Assembly (NCBI RefSeq): GCF_001307765.1
Contig: NZ_LKBA01000019.1
Coordinates: 186,001-250,000 of the forward strand
Direction: 5' to 3'
Origin: Aliiroseovarius crassostreae
GTDB taxonomy: Bacteria > Pseudomonadota > Alphaproteobacteria > Rhodobacterales > Rhodobacteraceae
Length of the DNA stretch: 64,000 nt
Shown here: positions 33,607 to 42,162 of the stretch, piece after piece
How the letters are laid out: each line of letters starts with the position of its first letter
Numbering within the stretch: position 1 is the stretch's first letter
Program-made: the position numbers and the translations under genes
Notes under the pieces: generated by a model
Databases searched by the model: none
The model's input: the letters and a program-made list of their open reading frames with translations, nothing else
Told to the model about the DNA's origin: nothing

Positions 33607-34731
33607 ATGAAAACCCTGTTTTTCTACGGCACGCTTTGTTTTCGGCCGTTGTTGGAGCTTGTGCTGGAGGGCGAGACCTATCGTGCTGAGCAGGCGTCTT
33701 TGCCGGATCATGCGGTTTACTGGGCAAAGGATCAGATCTTTCCGATGATCCAGGCCGAACCGGGCGCGCGTGCTGAGGGAATGCTGGTCAGCGGCCTGTC
33801 TGACGGGGCCATTGCCCGGCTTGATCATTACGAAGGGGGCTTTGCCTACCGGTTGGTCGAGATGACGGTGCAGGCATCTGGGGGGACTGCTTCTGCCGAG
33901 GTTTATTTCCCCGAAGAGGGGCAGTGGACCCCCGGCCCGGTCTGGTCGCTGGATGACTGGGCCCGTGACTGGGGAGAGATCACGCTGTTTGCCGCGGAAG
34001 AAGTGATGTCCTATATGGGGCAGCTCTCACCGGAAGAGGTTGCGGCGCGCTTTGCGATGATCCGCCTGCGGGCGGCGTCGAAACAACGCGCCGCCTCCCA
34101 CTCCACCCCAACAGACCTGCGCAGCAAGCGGACGGCGTCAGATCTGGATGTACACAGAAAATCAATACCTTACAGTAATTACTTCACTATTGAAGAGCAG
34201 GACCTTTCCTTTCCGCGTTTCGATGGCTCGATGAGCCCGCTGGTGAACCGCGCGGGGTTTGTTGGTGGGGATGCGGTCACCGTTCTGCCGTATGATCCGG
34301 TGCGCGATACCGTTCTGGTGATCGAACAGTTTCGGGTAGGACCTTACATGCGCGGTGATCAGCACCCGTGGGTGCTCGAACCGATTGCCGGGCGAATTGA
34401 TCCGGGGGAAACGCCTCAGCACACGGCGCGGCGCGAAGCTCTGGAGGAGGCCAGCCTGACAATCGGTGCGCTCGAACATGTTGGCAATTACTATCCCAGC
34501 CCCGGGGCGGTTACGGAATATCTCTATTCCTACGTGGCGCTGTGTGACCTGCCTGACAGTGCCGCCGGGATTGGTGGCGTTCTGGGGGAGGCGGAGGATA
34601 TTCGCAGCCACGTCATCCCGTTTGCCCGGCTGATGGAGCTGGTCGGGACGGGCGAAGTGGACAATGCACCGCTGCTCCTGTCTGCCATGTGGCTGTCGCA
34701 AAACCGTGATCGGTTGCGCAGGGCTGCTTGA
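33607..34731 (+). CDS. trgB: TrgB: gamma-glutamylcyclotransferase-like / NUDIX fusion
   Basis: A 374-residue two-domain protein. Residues 1-120 form a GGCT-like (AIG2) domain opening MKTLFFYGTLCFRPLLELVL. Residues about 190-365 form an ADP-ribose-pyrophosphatase-type NUDIX domain, with the Nudix box from GRIDPGETPQHTARREALEE into EASLTIG. Between them is a low-complexity linker with many Ser/Ala/Arg residues. GAGGAAAG precedes the ATG at 33607. It lies in the trgA-trgB-cysK arrangement known for tellurite resistance. Nucleoside diphosphate sugar hydrolysis is the likely chemistry. Confidence 0.88.
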   Translation: MKTLFFYGTLCFRPLLELVLEGETYRAEQASLPDHAVYWAKDQIFPMIQAEPGARAEGMLVSGLSDGAIARLDHYEGGFAYRLVEMTVQASGGTASAEVYFPEEGQWTPGPVWSLDDWARDWGEITLFAAEEVMSYMGQLSPEEVAARFAMIRLRAASKQRAASHSTPTDLRSKRTASDLDVHRKSIPYSNYFTIEEQDLSFPRFDGSMSPLVNRAGFVGGDAVTVLPYDPVRDTVLVIEQFRVGPYMRGDQHPWVLEPIAGRIDPGETPQHTARREALEEASLTIGALEHVGNYYPSPGAVTEYLYSYVALCDLPDSAAGIGGVLGEAEDIRSHVIPFARLMELVGTGEVDNAPLLLSAMWLSQNRDRLRRAA

Positions 34732-34819
34732 AACCCGCGCAGTGCGCACTTACACATGAGAAGAGTTTTGCGGATCCGTTCCGCGCGCGACAACCCAAAT
34801 ACATCCGGCAGGGGGCATA

Positions 34820-35854
34820 ATGGATATCAAACAGGATCTGGCACAAACGGTTGGCAACACCCCTTTGATCCGTCTGAAAGCGGCAAGCGAGGCCACCGGC
34901 TGTGACATTTACGGCAAGGCCGAGTTCATGAACCCGGGCCAGTCGGTCAAGGACCGCGCAGCCCTTTACATCATTCGTGATGCGATTGCGCGCGGTGACC
35001 TGAAACCGGGCGGCACGATCGTCGAAGGCACTGCGGGCAATACCGGCATCGGCCTTGCGCTTGTGGGGGCATCCATGGGGTTCAAGACCGTGATCGTGAT
35101 CCCGGAAACCCAGTCCGAGGAAAAGAAGGATATGCTGCGTCTGGCCGGGGCCGAACTGGTTCAGGTGCCCGCCGCCCCCTATCGCAATCCCAACAACTAC
35201 GTACGCTATTCCGGGCGTCTGGCCGCCAAACTGGCCGAGACGGAACCCAATGGCGCGATCTGGGCCAATCAATTTGACAATGTAGCCAATCGTCAGGCCC
35301 ATGTGGAAACCACCGGGCCTGAGATCTGGGCCCAGACCGATGGCAAGGTGGACGGGTTCACCTGTGCGGTAGGGTCAGGTGGGACGCTTGCAGGGGTGGC
35401 CGAGGTGCTGCAGCCCAAGGGCGTGAAAATCGGCCTGGCAGACCCGGAAGGGGCAGCCCTTTACAGTTTCTACACCTCAGGCGAATTTGCCGCGACCGGT
35501 GGGTCGATCACCGAAGGGATCGGGCAGGGGCGGGTGACCGCCAACCTCGAAGGGTTCACCCCCGACATGTGTTTCCAGATCCCGGATGCCGAGGCGCTGC
35601 CTTTCGTGTTTGATCTGGTCGAGCAGGAAGGCCTGTGCCTGGGCGGATCTTCAGCGATCAATATCGCTGGCGCCGTGCGCATGGCCCGCGAGATGGGACC
35701 GGGCCACACGATCGTGACCATGCTCTGCGACTATGGCTCGCGCTATCAGTCCAAATTGTTCAATCCGTCTTTCCTGAAAGAAAAAGGGCTGCCGGTGCCC
35801 GCGTGGCTTGATCGCGAACCTGCTCTGCTGCCCGAGGTGTTCGAGGACATCTGA
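34820..35854 (+). CDS. cysK: cysteine synthase A (O-acetylserine sulfhydrylase)
   Basis: A 344-residue PLP enzyme making L-cysteine from O-acetylserine and sulfide. PLP binds the Lys in NPGQSVKDRAALYI, and the substrate loop is GTAGNTGIGLALVG. The late GSGGTLAGVAEVLQPKGVK is family-typical. The protein is slightly longer than E. coli CysK and closer to the form found in Rhodobacteraceae trg loci. Its stop overlaps the mechanosensitive channel start by ATGA. Confidence 0.93.
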   Translation: MDIKQDLAQTVGNTPLIRLKAASEATGCDIYGKAEFMNPGQSVKDRAALYIIRDAIARGDLKPGGTIVEGTAGNTGIGLALVGASMGFKTVIVIPETQSEEKKDMLRLAGAELVQVPAAPYRNPNNYVRYSGRLAAKLAETEPNGAIWANQFDNVANRQAHVETTGPEIWAQTDGKVDGFTCAVGSGGTLAGVAEVLQPKGVKIGLADPEGAALYSFYTSGEFAATGGSITEGIGQGRVTANLEGFTPDMCFQIPDAEALPFVFDLVEQEGLCLGGSSAINIAGAVRMAREMGPGHTIVTMLCDYGSRYQSKLFNPSFLKEKGLPVPAWLDREPALLPEVFEDI

Positions 35855-38370
35855 TGATGCGCATTTTTCTCCTCCTCTTTGTCCTTGTGCTGGGTCTTCT
35901 GGCGGGGACGCCGGAAGGGGTGGCACAACAGGGCGCGGCCAGTTCGGCAGCGCCCTTTCCTGTGCCTGCCACACCGGTGGCGAATGGCGATGAAGGCCAG
36001 AAGCTTTATGTGTTGCGAAGCGATGGCAGCCCTGATTACACCGCCTGGGGCAAGCTCGCTGACCGGGTTGAACAGGCGCTTCAGGTGGGGCGGGCCTCTG
36101 ACGGGGTGATGCGGGACCTGCGGGCTGAACTGGTGGATTGGCGTGGATTGTTTTCTGCGGCTAAGAGCGAAAATGATATTAGAATCAATACGCTAAAGAC
36201 GCAAATTGCCACGCTCGGCCCCAAGCCGGAAGGTGAGGGGACAGAGCCTGCGATCCTTACCCAGCGACGTGAGGAGCTGTCCCGGGAACTCAGCGCAGCC
36301 CAGGCCCCGGTGCAAGCTGCCGAAGAGGCCCGTTCGCGCGCCAATGTGCTGATCGGTGAGATTGACAGTCTCTTGAGGGCGCGGCAGGCCGACCAGTTGC
36401 TGAGGTTGGGGCCGACCCCGATCAACCCGGTGCTCTGGCCCGCTGCGGTTGAGGATCTGGGGGCCTCGCTTCATCTGGTTGCCAGCGAGGTGAGATCGAA
36501 TTTCGGCAGCGATGCCCAGCGGGCGGATTTGCTTGAGGATCTGCCGTTGACCGTCGTGTTGCTGGTGATTGGCGCGGTGTTGCTTGTGCGCGGGCGTATC
36601 TGGGTCATGCGCATGGGGGACGCGCTGCGGGCCCGACGCCGGGGAAGCTCGCGCGGGGTTGTTGGGGTTGTCGTTTCGATCGGGCAGGTTCTGGCCCCGC
36701 TGCTGGGCATGGTCCTGCTGGTTGAGGCGCTTAATCTTGTGGGTATTTTGGGGCTGCGGGGACAGGTTCTGGCGGACACGCTGCCCTCGGTTGCCGTGCT
36801 TGTATTCGGCAGCCTCTGGCTGGGCAACCGGGTGTTCGGTGTCGAAGGGGCGGACTGGCCTGTGCTGGAAATGCCCTCAACCGTGGCGCGGGCAGAAGCC
36901 CGGTTTGATGTGGCATTTCTCGGGGCCTTGCTGGCCCTGAAGCTGGTGCTGCAGACCCTTGCGGATCACGAGGGATATTCAGAGGCGACCTATGCGGTTC
37001 TGATTTTCCCGATCTATCTTGGGCTTGGGGTGCTTCTGGTGCGGCTTGGCCGTCTTCTGCGCCTTCATGCGAAGCTGCGTGCGCGCGATGAAGAGAGTGC
37101 AAGTTTCCGGTCCTCTGTGCTGGGGCTTGTCAGCACCATCACCACATTGGTCGGCTTTTTCGGCCCGACGGTTGCCGCAGTCGGGTATCAATCTCTGGCG
37201 GACGAGGTGCTGATCCCCTGGGTTCTGACCCTTGGCCTGCTGGCCCTGCTTGAAGTGCTGCACCGATTTGTTGTCAGCCTTTACGGGGTGATCCTGCGCA
37301 AGGATGAAGAGGAGGCGGGGCAGGCGCTCTGGCCTGTTCTCATCTCATTTGCGCTGGTGATCGCCACCTTGCCGCTTCTGGCGCTGATCTGGGGCGCACG
37401 CGTCACCGATCTGACCGAGCTGTGGACCGTTGTCATGAACGGTATCCAGTTGGGGGATGCCCGCCTGACACCACGCAGTTTCATGATCTTCGCGGCCGTG
37501 TTCCTTGTTGGTTACATGCTGACCCGCCTGTTGCAATCCATGCTGAAGTCGTCGGTCCTGCCAAAAACCAAGCTGGATATCGGCGGGCAGAATGCCATTT
37601 CGGCGGGGGTGGGCTATCTGGGCATTTTCCTCGCGGCGCTGATCGCAATCACCTCTGCGGGGCTGGATCTCAGCTCGGTGGCGATTGTTGCCGGGGCGCT
37701 GTCCGTGGGGATCGGGTTCGGCCTTCAGAACATCGTCTCGAACTTCATTTCCGGTATTATTTTGCTGGTGGAGCGTCCGATTTCCGAAGGGGACTGGATC
37801 GAAGTGGGCGGGCAGATGGGCTATGTGCGCGATATCTCCGTGCGCTCAACCCGGATCGAGACCTTTGACCGCTCGGATGTGATCCTGCCCAACTCCGACC
37901 TGATTTCCGGCGTGGTTACGAACTATACCCGTGGCAATGCAATCGGACGGATCATCCTGCCGGTTGGGGTTGGGTATGGAACCGATACCAAACGGGTCGA
38001 ACAGGTGCTGCGCGAGATTGCCGAGGCGCATCCGATGGTGACGGTGAACCCGCCGCCCTCAGTGCTGTTCACCAATTTCGGGGCGGATGCGCTGGAGTTC
38101 GAGGTGCGGGCGATCCTGAGTGATGTCAATTTCTCGCTTTCGGTGAAAAGTGAATTGAATCATGAAATTGCCCGTCGTTTTGCCGAAGAAGGGTTCGAAA
38201 TCCCGTTCGCGCAGCGCGACCTGTGGATCCGCAATCCGGAGGCATTGCGTCCGGCCCCCCCGCGTGAGGAAACGGCGCCCGCCCCGGTCCGGCCCGTTCC
38301 GGATGAGTTTACCATCGACGATATGCAGGACGGCGCAAGCGAAGCTGTGGATGGAGAGGGGGAAGAGTGA
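35854..38370 (+). CDS. MscS-family mechanosensitive ion channel with DUF3772 N-terminal domain
   Basis: An 838-residue large MscS-type channel. The signal peptide MMRIFLLLFVLVLGLLAGTP is followed by a periplasmic DUF3772 helical domain (about 45-200). About ten membrane helices follow, then the MscS pore helix and beta domain: SSVAIVAGALSVGIGFGLQN, IVSNFISGIILLVERPISEG and DWIEVGGQMGYVRDISVRST. The tail is Pro/Glu-rich. It opens under membrane tension to release solutes. It is translationally coupled to cysK through an ATGA overlap, and its 3' end abuts the alaX pseudogene. Confidence 0.9.
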   Translation: MMRIFLLLFVLVLGLLAGTPEGVAQQGAASSAAPFPVPATPVANGDEGQKLYVLRSDGSPDYTAWGKLADRVEQALQVGRASDGVMRDLRAELVDWRGLFSAAKSENDIRINTLKTQIATLGPKPEGEGTEPAILTQRREELSRELSAAQAPVQAAEEARSRANVLIGEIDSLLRARQADQLLRLGPTPINPVLWPAAVEDLGASLHLVASEVRSNFGSDAQRADLLEDLPLTVVLLVIGAVLLVRGRIWVMRMGDALRARRRGSSRGVVGVVVSIGQVLAPLLGMVLLVEALNLVGILGLRGQVLADTLPSVAVLVFGSLWLGNRVFGVEGADWPVLEMPSTVARAEARFDVAFLGALLALKLVLQTLADHEGYSEATYAVLIFPIYLGLGVLLVRLGRLLRLHAKLRARDEESASFRSSVLGLVSTITTLVGFFGPTVAAVGYQSLADEVLIPWVLTLGLLALLEVLHRFVVSLYGVILRKDEEEAGQALWPVLISFALVIATLPLLALIWGARVTDLTELWTVVMNGIQLGDARLTPRSFMIFAAVFLVGYMLTRLLQSMLKSSVLPKTKLDIGGQNAISAGVGYLGIFLAALIAITSAGLDLSSVAIVAGALSVGIGFGLQNIVSNFISGIILLVERPISEGDWIEVGGQMGYVRDISVRSTRIETFDRSDVILPNSDLISGVVTNYTRGNAIGRIILPVGVGYGTDTKRVEQVLREIAEAHPMVTVNPPPSVLFTNFGADALEFEVRAILSDVNFSLSVKSELNHEIARRFAEEGFEIPFAQRDLWIRNPEALRPAPPREETAPAPVRPVPDEFTIDDMQDGASEAVDGEGEE

Positions 38371-38380
38371 ACCGCTTTAC

Positions 38381-39209
38381 ATGCAGGACGCCTATCTGAG
38401 GGAGGCCATGGCACGGGTTGTGGCCCATACCGACCAGGGTGGACTTGTTCTGGACCGCTGCCTTTTCTACCCGACAGGCGGTGGTCAGACCGGAGATGCG
38501 GGGTATCTGCGATGGGGCGGAGAACAGGTGGCGATTGCCACTGCGGTGAAGTCGCCCGAAGGACCGGTTCTGGTGCCCGAGGCGGGGTAGGTGCTGCCTC
38601 CGATTGGCAGCAAGGTCACCCAAGATCTCAATTGGGATCTCAGATGTGCGTCACATGCGGATGCTCACCGCGCTACACCTGCTGTCCGTGGTGATTCCCA
38701 TGCCGGTGACAGGCGGCCAGATCGGGGCAGAGAAGTCGCGGCTGGATTTTGCCATGGAAACCCCGCCCGAAGACAAGCTGGCGCTGGAACAGGCACTGAA
38801 CGCGCTGATTGCCCGTGATCTGTGCGTGTCCGAGCGATGGATCACGGATGAGGAGCTTGCCGCTAAAGCGTTTCGATTTTAACCTGACACAGGGCAAAAA
38901 CACAGGGCAAAACCGAAACGCTGCAAGAGATCTCAATGTCGTGGGTGTTTCGGAATAACCATGTGTCTCAAGTTTATCCCGAAACGCTTTAATCCCGGTC
39001 TGGTGAAAACCATGTCGGTTCAGCCCCCGAAAGGGGCAGGACGGGTGCGCCTGGTGCGGATCGGCTCAGATGATGAGACGCAGGTGGATTTGCAACCTTG
39101 TGGGGGCACCCATGTGCGGCGCACCGGGGAAATCGGCCGGGTTCGCATTGGCAAGATTGAGAAAAAAGGGCGGATCAATCGCCGCGTGGCCCTGCATCTG
39201 GAGGCGTAA
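38381..39209 (+). pseudogene. alaX: alanyl-tRNA editing protein AlaX, inactivated by four lesions
   Basis: The pieces read as one AlaX protein in successive frames. Piece 1 (38381-38590) carries MQDAYLREAMARVVAHTDQG and FYPTGGGQTGDAG, then stops. Piece 2 (38604-38864) carries HMRMLTALHLLSVVIPMPV and SRLDFAMET. Piece 3 (38992-39209) carries NPGLVKTMSVQPPKG and PCGGTHVRRTGEIG. Lesions are a premature stop near 38588, a frameshift before 38604, a Leu in place of the first His of the zinc-binding HxxxH motif, and insertion of miniature element B after 38865. Removing the element rejoins EELAA to NPGLVKT in frame. AlaX hydrolyses Ser or Gly mischarged on tRNA-Ala; this copy cannot. Confidence 0.85.
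38864..38991. mobile_element. TA-flanked miniature element, copy B (124 bp), inside alaX
   Basis: The element runs 38866-38989, with TA at 38864-38865 duplicated at 38990-38991. The ends are AAGCGTTTCGA and CCGAAACGCTT. Removing 126 bases restores GCC-GCT-AAT-CCC, the expected coding sequence of alaX, which fixes both ends and shows that TA is the target duplication. Internal CCGAAACGCT and GTGTTTCGG make two hairpins. The insertion keeps the frame but brings a TAA at 38880. Confidence 0.88.
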
Positions 39210-39321
39210 ATCCAACTTTGGGCAGGGGCGCAGGGCGAGGGGTTTTCGCGCAAGAACAGTTTTTCGGCAATTTTGCGAAAGGTGCTTGAAACCCTTGGTC
39301 TTTCGCTATAGCAACACCGGC

Positions 39322-39411
39322 GGAGCGGTGGCCGAGTGGTCGAAGGCGCACGCCTGGAAAGTGTGTAGGCGGGGAACCGTCTCGAGGGTTCGAATCCCTT
39401 CCGCTCCGCCA
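39322..39411 (+). tRNA. tRNA-Ser (GGA)
   Basis: The acceptor strand GGAGCGG at 39322-39328 pairs with CCGCTCC at 39401-39407, followed by G and an encoded CCA ending at 39411. The D arm has GGCCGAGTGGTC. The anticodon loop CTGGAAA gives anticodon GGA for UCC codons. A long variable arm lies between TGTAGGCGGGGAACCGTC and the T loop GGTTCGAATCC, as expected for serine tRNA. A serine recombinase remnant lies immediately downstream, converging on the tRNA, which suggests the 3' end served as an integration site. Confidence 0.95.
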
Positions 39412-40051
39412 TTATCTTCTTTTGGCAAGAAAACCCCTCTAACACCTTGAATGGTAAGGTGGTTTTAGGTGTTTGAAGTCCTTCATTTCTTGTAAAGCCG
39501 ATTTTCTCTGCAAAGGCCAGTCTCAGGACAGTGCGTTGGGCGATTAGGTTGCCACTTTTCCAGAGTTTCCAAGGGTTTGACAGGAATTGCAGTGCGTGTT
39601 CGAACATTTGCTCGAAGGTATGCATTGGCTTGCCTTGGTTTTGCAGTTTTTCGTCTAAAATCAGCTTCTCACGCTCCATCTTTTCGATGCGCTTTTCGTA
39701 GGCGGTAATCAGCGTTGGGCTATCCGCGTCTACTACGCGATCCAAAAGGCCTTCGATTTGATTATCCAGTTTGTTGCGCTCCGTGCAGATCAGGCGTTTT
39801 TCAGCCTCCATCTGCCCCGCACGTTGCCCCCAAGCGTCCTTGAACATTTTGGTTGCCATCGAGAACATCCCCTCAGACGGCGTGAGGCTTTGCATCAATT
39901 CGTCGAACTCCCCTTCCAGCACATCGCGGCGGATCGACTTGCGATAGCTGGGACAGCCTTTGGCGTGGCAGAGGTAATACGGATGTTTCTTGCCCGATTT
40001 GCTGGTGGACCAGCAAGCCGTCAGAGGCGTGTTGCAGTCATCGCAGCACAC
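39412..40051 (-). pseudogene. large serine recombinase, C-terminal remnant
   Basis: On the minus strand the fragment reads CCDDCNTPLTACWSTSKSGK, then HPYYLCHAKGCPSYRKSIRR (zinc beta ribbon), then a coiled coil rich in Glu/Lys (MEKREKLILDEK-type) and FLSNPWKLWKSGNLIAQRTV, LRLAFAEKIGFTRNEG. This is the end of a resolvase-type large serine integrase; the catalytic N-terminal domain and DNA-binding recombinase domain are missing. It is cut at 40051, exactly where the IS256-like left end begins. The open frame continues without a stop into the antisense of the tRNA-Ser gene, so its native end is displaced. It is the remains of an integrated element. Confidence 0.75.
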
Positions 40052-40742
40052 GGGACTATCCTGAATTTTGTGCTCTGGCGTGGTAGCTCAAGAATGAGGA
40101 GACCCACGTATGAGCATCGACAAAGACCTTTTGGACCAGCTGATGGATGGGCGTTCGCCCGGTGATCTGTTTGGTAAAGATGGCGTTCTGGCTGAATTGA
40201 CGAAAGCGCTGGCGGAACGTGCCCTGAGTGCGGAATTGGACGATCATCTGACAGAAGACCGGTCTGATCCGCCGTCTGAAGGGGCAAACCAGCCGCCAAA
40301 TCGGCGCAATGGCAGCAGCCAAAAGACGGTAACGACCGGCAGTGGCAAGGTTGTTCTGGACATTCCCCGCGACCGCAACGGCAGCTTCGATCCGCTGCTG
40401 ATCGCCAAGTATCAGCGGCGGTTTTCCGAGTTCGACACCAAGATCATCAGCATGTATGCGCGCGGCATGACGACCCGGGAAATCCAGGGCCATATTGAGG
40501 AGATTTACGGCGTTGAGGCGTCCCCCAGCCTGATCTCGGCGATCACCGGCGCTGTCATGGACGAGGTCACTGCCTGGCAGACCCGCCCGCTGGAACCGTG
40601 CTATCCGGTCGTGTTCATGGACGCGAGCGTGGAAGCCGAGATGGCGATCTTTGAATACATCAACGGGTTCTATAATCCGCGCCGCCGTCACTCAGCACTG
40701 GGCTGGAAAAGCCCCGTGGCATTCGAACGGAAGGTGGCTTAA
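40052..40742 (+). mobile_element. chimeric transposase: IS256-type head fused to IS3 OrfB tail
   Basis: The open frame 40110-40742 has 210 codons. Residues 1-172 match an IS256/mutator transposase (KDLLDQLMDGRSPGDLFGKD, IPRDRNGSF, FDTKIISMYARGMTTREIQG, and CYPVVFMDA with the first catalytic Asp at 171). Residues 173-210, SVEAEMAIFEYINGFYNPR and RRHSALGWKSPVAFERKV, are the C-terminus of an IS3-family OrfB. The switch at about 40626 keeps the frame. The IS256 left end begins GGGACTATCCTGAATTTTG at 40051. Most of the catalytic triad is lost, so it is inactive. Its TAA lies at the edge of the following IS5-type element. Confidence 0.8.
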
Positions 40743-40857
40743 CAGGTCGCTGAAATAGTCGCTGAGCCGGAACGCTTTCCCGTCGTCAGGTCCGGTTCGA
40801 CTGAAGTGTCATGTCTGTCGGCGCGCCCACGGCTCGCTTCTGGGGCCATCTTTCCCT

Positions 40858-41917
40858 TCATACCGCCAGCAACCTCGGCAGCGGGGCAAGGTTGTTGGCG
40901 GCCATGGTCAGGATGAAGCGGGATCGGATGCGTTCGACGCCCCGATACATGGTCTGCGCCATGCCGCCGACGGTTTTGGCCCATCCGAACGGCTCTTCGA
41001 TCTTCTTTCGGTGCTGCTGGGATAGAGCGTAGCCCTCGTGCCGGGTGGTTCGGCCATCGATTGCTGAAAATCTCGTTTTCTGGGCGACATGGGGCGTGAC
41101 GCAGGCTTGGCGCAGGTCGGACACGAACCCGGCCGCGTCATATCCCTTGTCGGCACCCAGCGTCAGCTGCCGCGTCGATCCGGGGGAATGTCGATGGATC
41201 ATGTCCAGTGCCGCCTTGCGCTCGGCATGACCGTCCATTGCCCGGCAGGCGATTGCGCAGCAATCTGCCGAGAGGGGCCTGGGTCAGATCACCCTGCACG
41301 ACCAGCCCGTTGCGGTTCTCCATCAGAGTATGCCCCATGAAGCACAGCATGGCACCCGTGCCGGGGGATTTCTTGTAAAGGCGCGCATCCGGATCGGTGG
41401 TCGAGGCATGCGTCGCGTTCGAGCGCTTCTCGCCCTTGAAGTCGACCTCGGCATTGCGGTGGTGGCGTTTGTTGCGGGGCATCGGGTCTGTCTCGGCTGG
41501 GGTCTCGGAAGGCGCGGTCTCGCGGTGCGCCAGGATCGCCGCCATTACCTTGCGCGACATTTCCGTGGTCAGCAGCCGGTCGCGGTTCTTGGTGAATACC
41601 GTGGGGACCCATACCGGATCGTCGATCCCGAGGCCCACAAACCAGCGAAACATCAGGTTGTAATCCATCTGTTCCATCAACTGCCGTTCGGAGCGGATCG
41701 AGAACAGGATCTGGAGCAAGCTCGCCCGGATCAGCCGTTCCGGCGGGATCGAGGGGCGCCCAAAATCGGTGTAAAGCGCCTCGAATTCGGCATCGAGGCT
41801 GACCAGGGCGTCATTGACCACCTGTCTGATCTCGCGCAGCGGGTGCCGAGACGGGATGCGCTCCTCCAGATCAACATAGCTGAACAGCGACCCGATCGCT
41901 TCGTCCGTCCCGCGCAT
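40858..41917 (-). pseudogene. IS5-family transposase, frameshifted by a 40-bp hairpin insert
   Basis: Part one (41917 to about 41276) includes GSLFSYVDLEERIPSRHPL, ASLLQILFSIRSERQLMEQM and WFVGLGIDDPVWVPTVFTKN. Part two (41235-40858) includes DGHAERKAALDMIHRHSPG, LTLGADKGYDAAGFV and EEPFGWAKTVGGMAQTMYRG with the late catalytic Glu region. The two parts are joined perfectly in frame if 41236-41275 is removed. As it stands, translation ends in a junk tail after LTQA. Together they form a normal-length DDE transposase of the IS5/IS1182 kind. Confidence 0.82.
41236..41275 (-). repeat. 40-bp imperfect hairpin element, copy 1 (in IS5-type transposase)
   Basis: On the minus strand it reads CCTCTCGGCA, then GATTGC-TGC-GCAATC, then GCCTGCCGGGCAATG. 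The inner stem is 6 bp and the outer stem CGGCA/TGCCG, with a GCC bulge on the right arm. Removing it restores the transposase reading frame and residues. A sister copy at 43341-43383 has the same arms with one extra T-A pair in the stem. Confidence 0.8.
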
Positions 41918-42162
41918 CATACCCCCCCCCCGCCGTAACCATCCCGGATGGTGAATCATGTTCTCAAACCGCTGTCGAGGCAGGACTATTTCAGCAGCCT
42001 GTTAAACGAGCACCTGGCGCGGCACGAAAGCGCGACAGGTCCAATATTGCTCTCAAAGGGCCGGAACTAAACCGGAACAAGTCCAGTGGATTGGCGAGCC
42101 CTGACCGTGCCGGTACCGTTGCTGAGCATTAGGAACGATGGTTGGGGCACCCAGCTGTTTTG

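Larger units (their letters stand above)
40741..42003 (-). mobile_element. IS5-family insertion sequence with broken transposase
   Basis: Imperfect terminal repeats AACAGGTCGCTGAAATAGTC (40741-40760) and GACTATTTCAGCAGCCTGTT (41984-42003) bound a 1263-bp element. TTAA flanks both ends of the inner CAGG ends and may be a target duplication. The transposase (minus strand) begins near 41917 as MMRGTDEAIGSLFSYVDLEE and ends at 40858 with ILTMAANNLAPLPRLLAV. A 40-bp hairpin insert at 41236-41275 shifts its frame between VVQGDLTQA and DGHAERKAAL. It landed at the end of the chimeric transposase gene. Confidence 0.85.
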
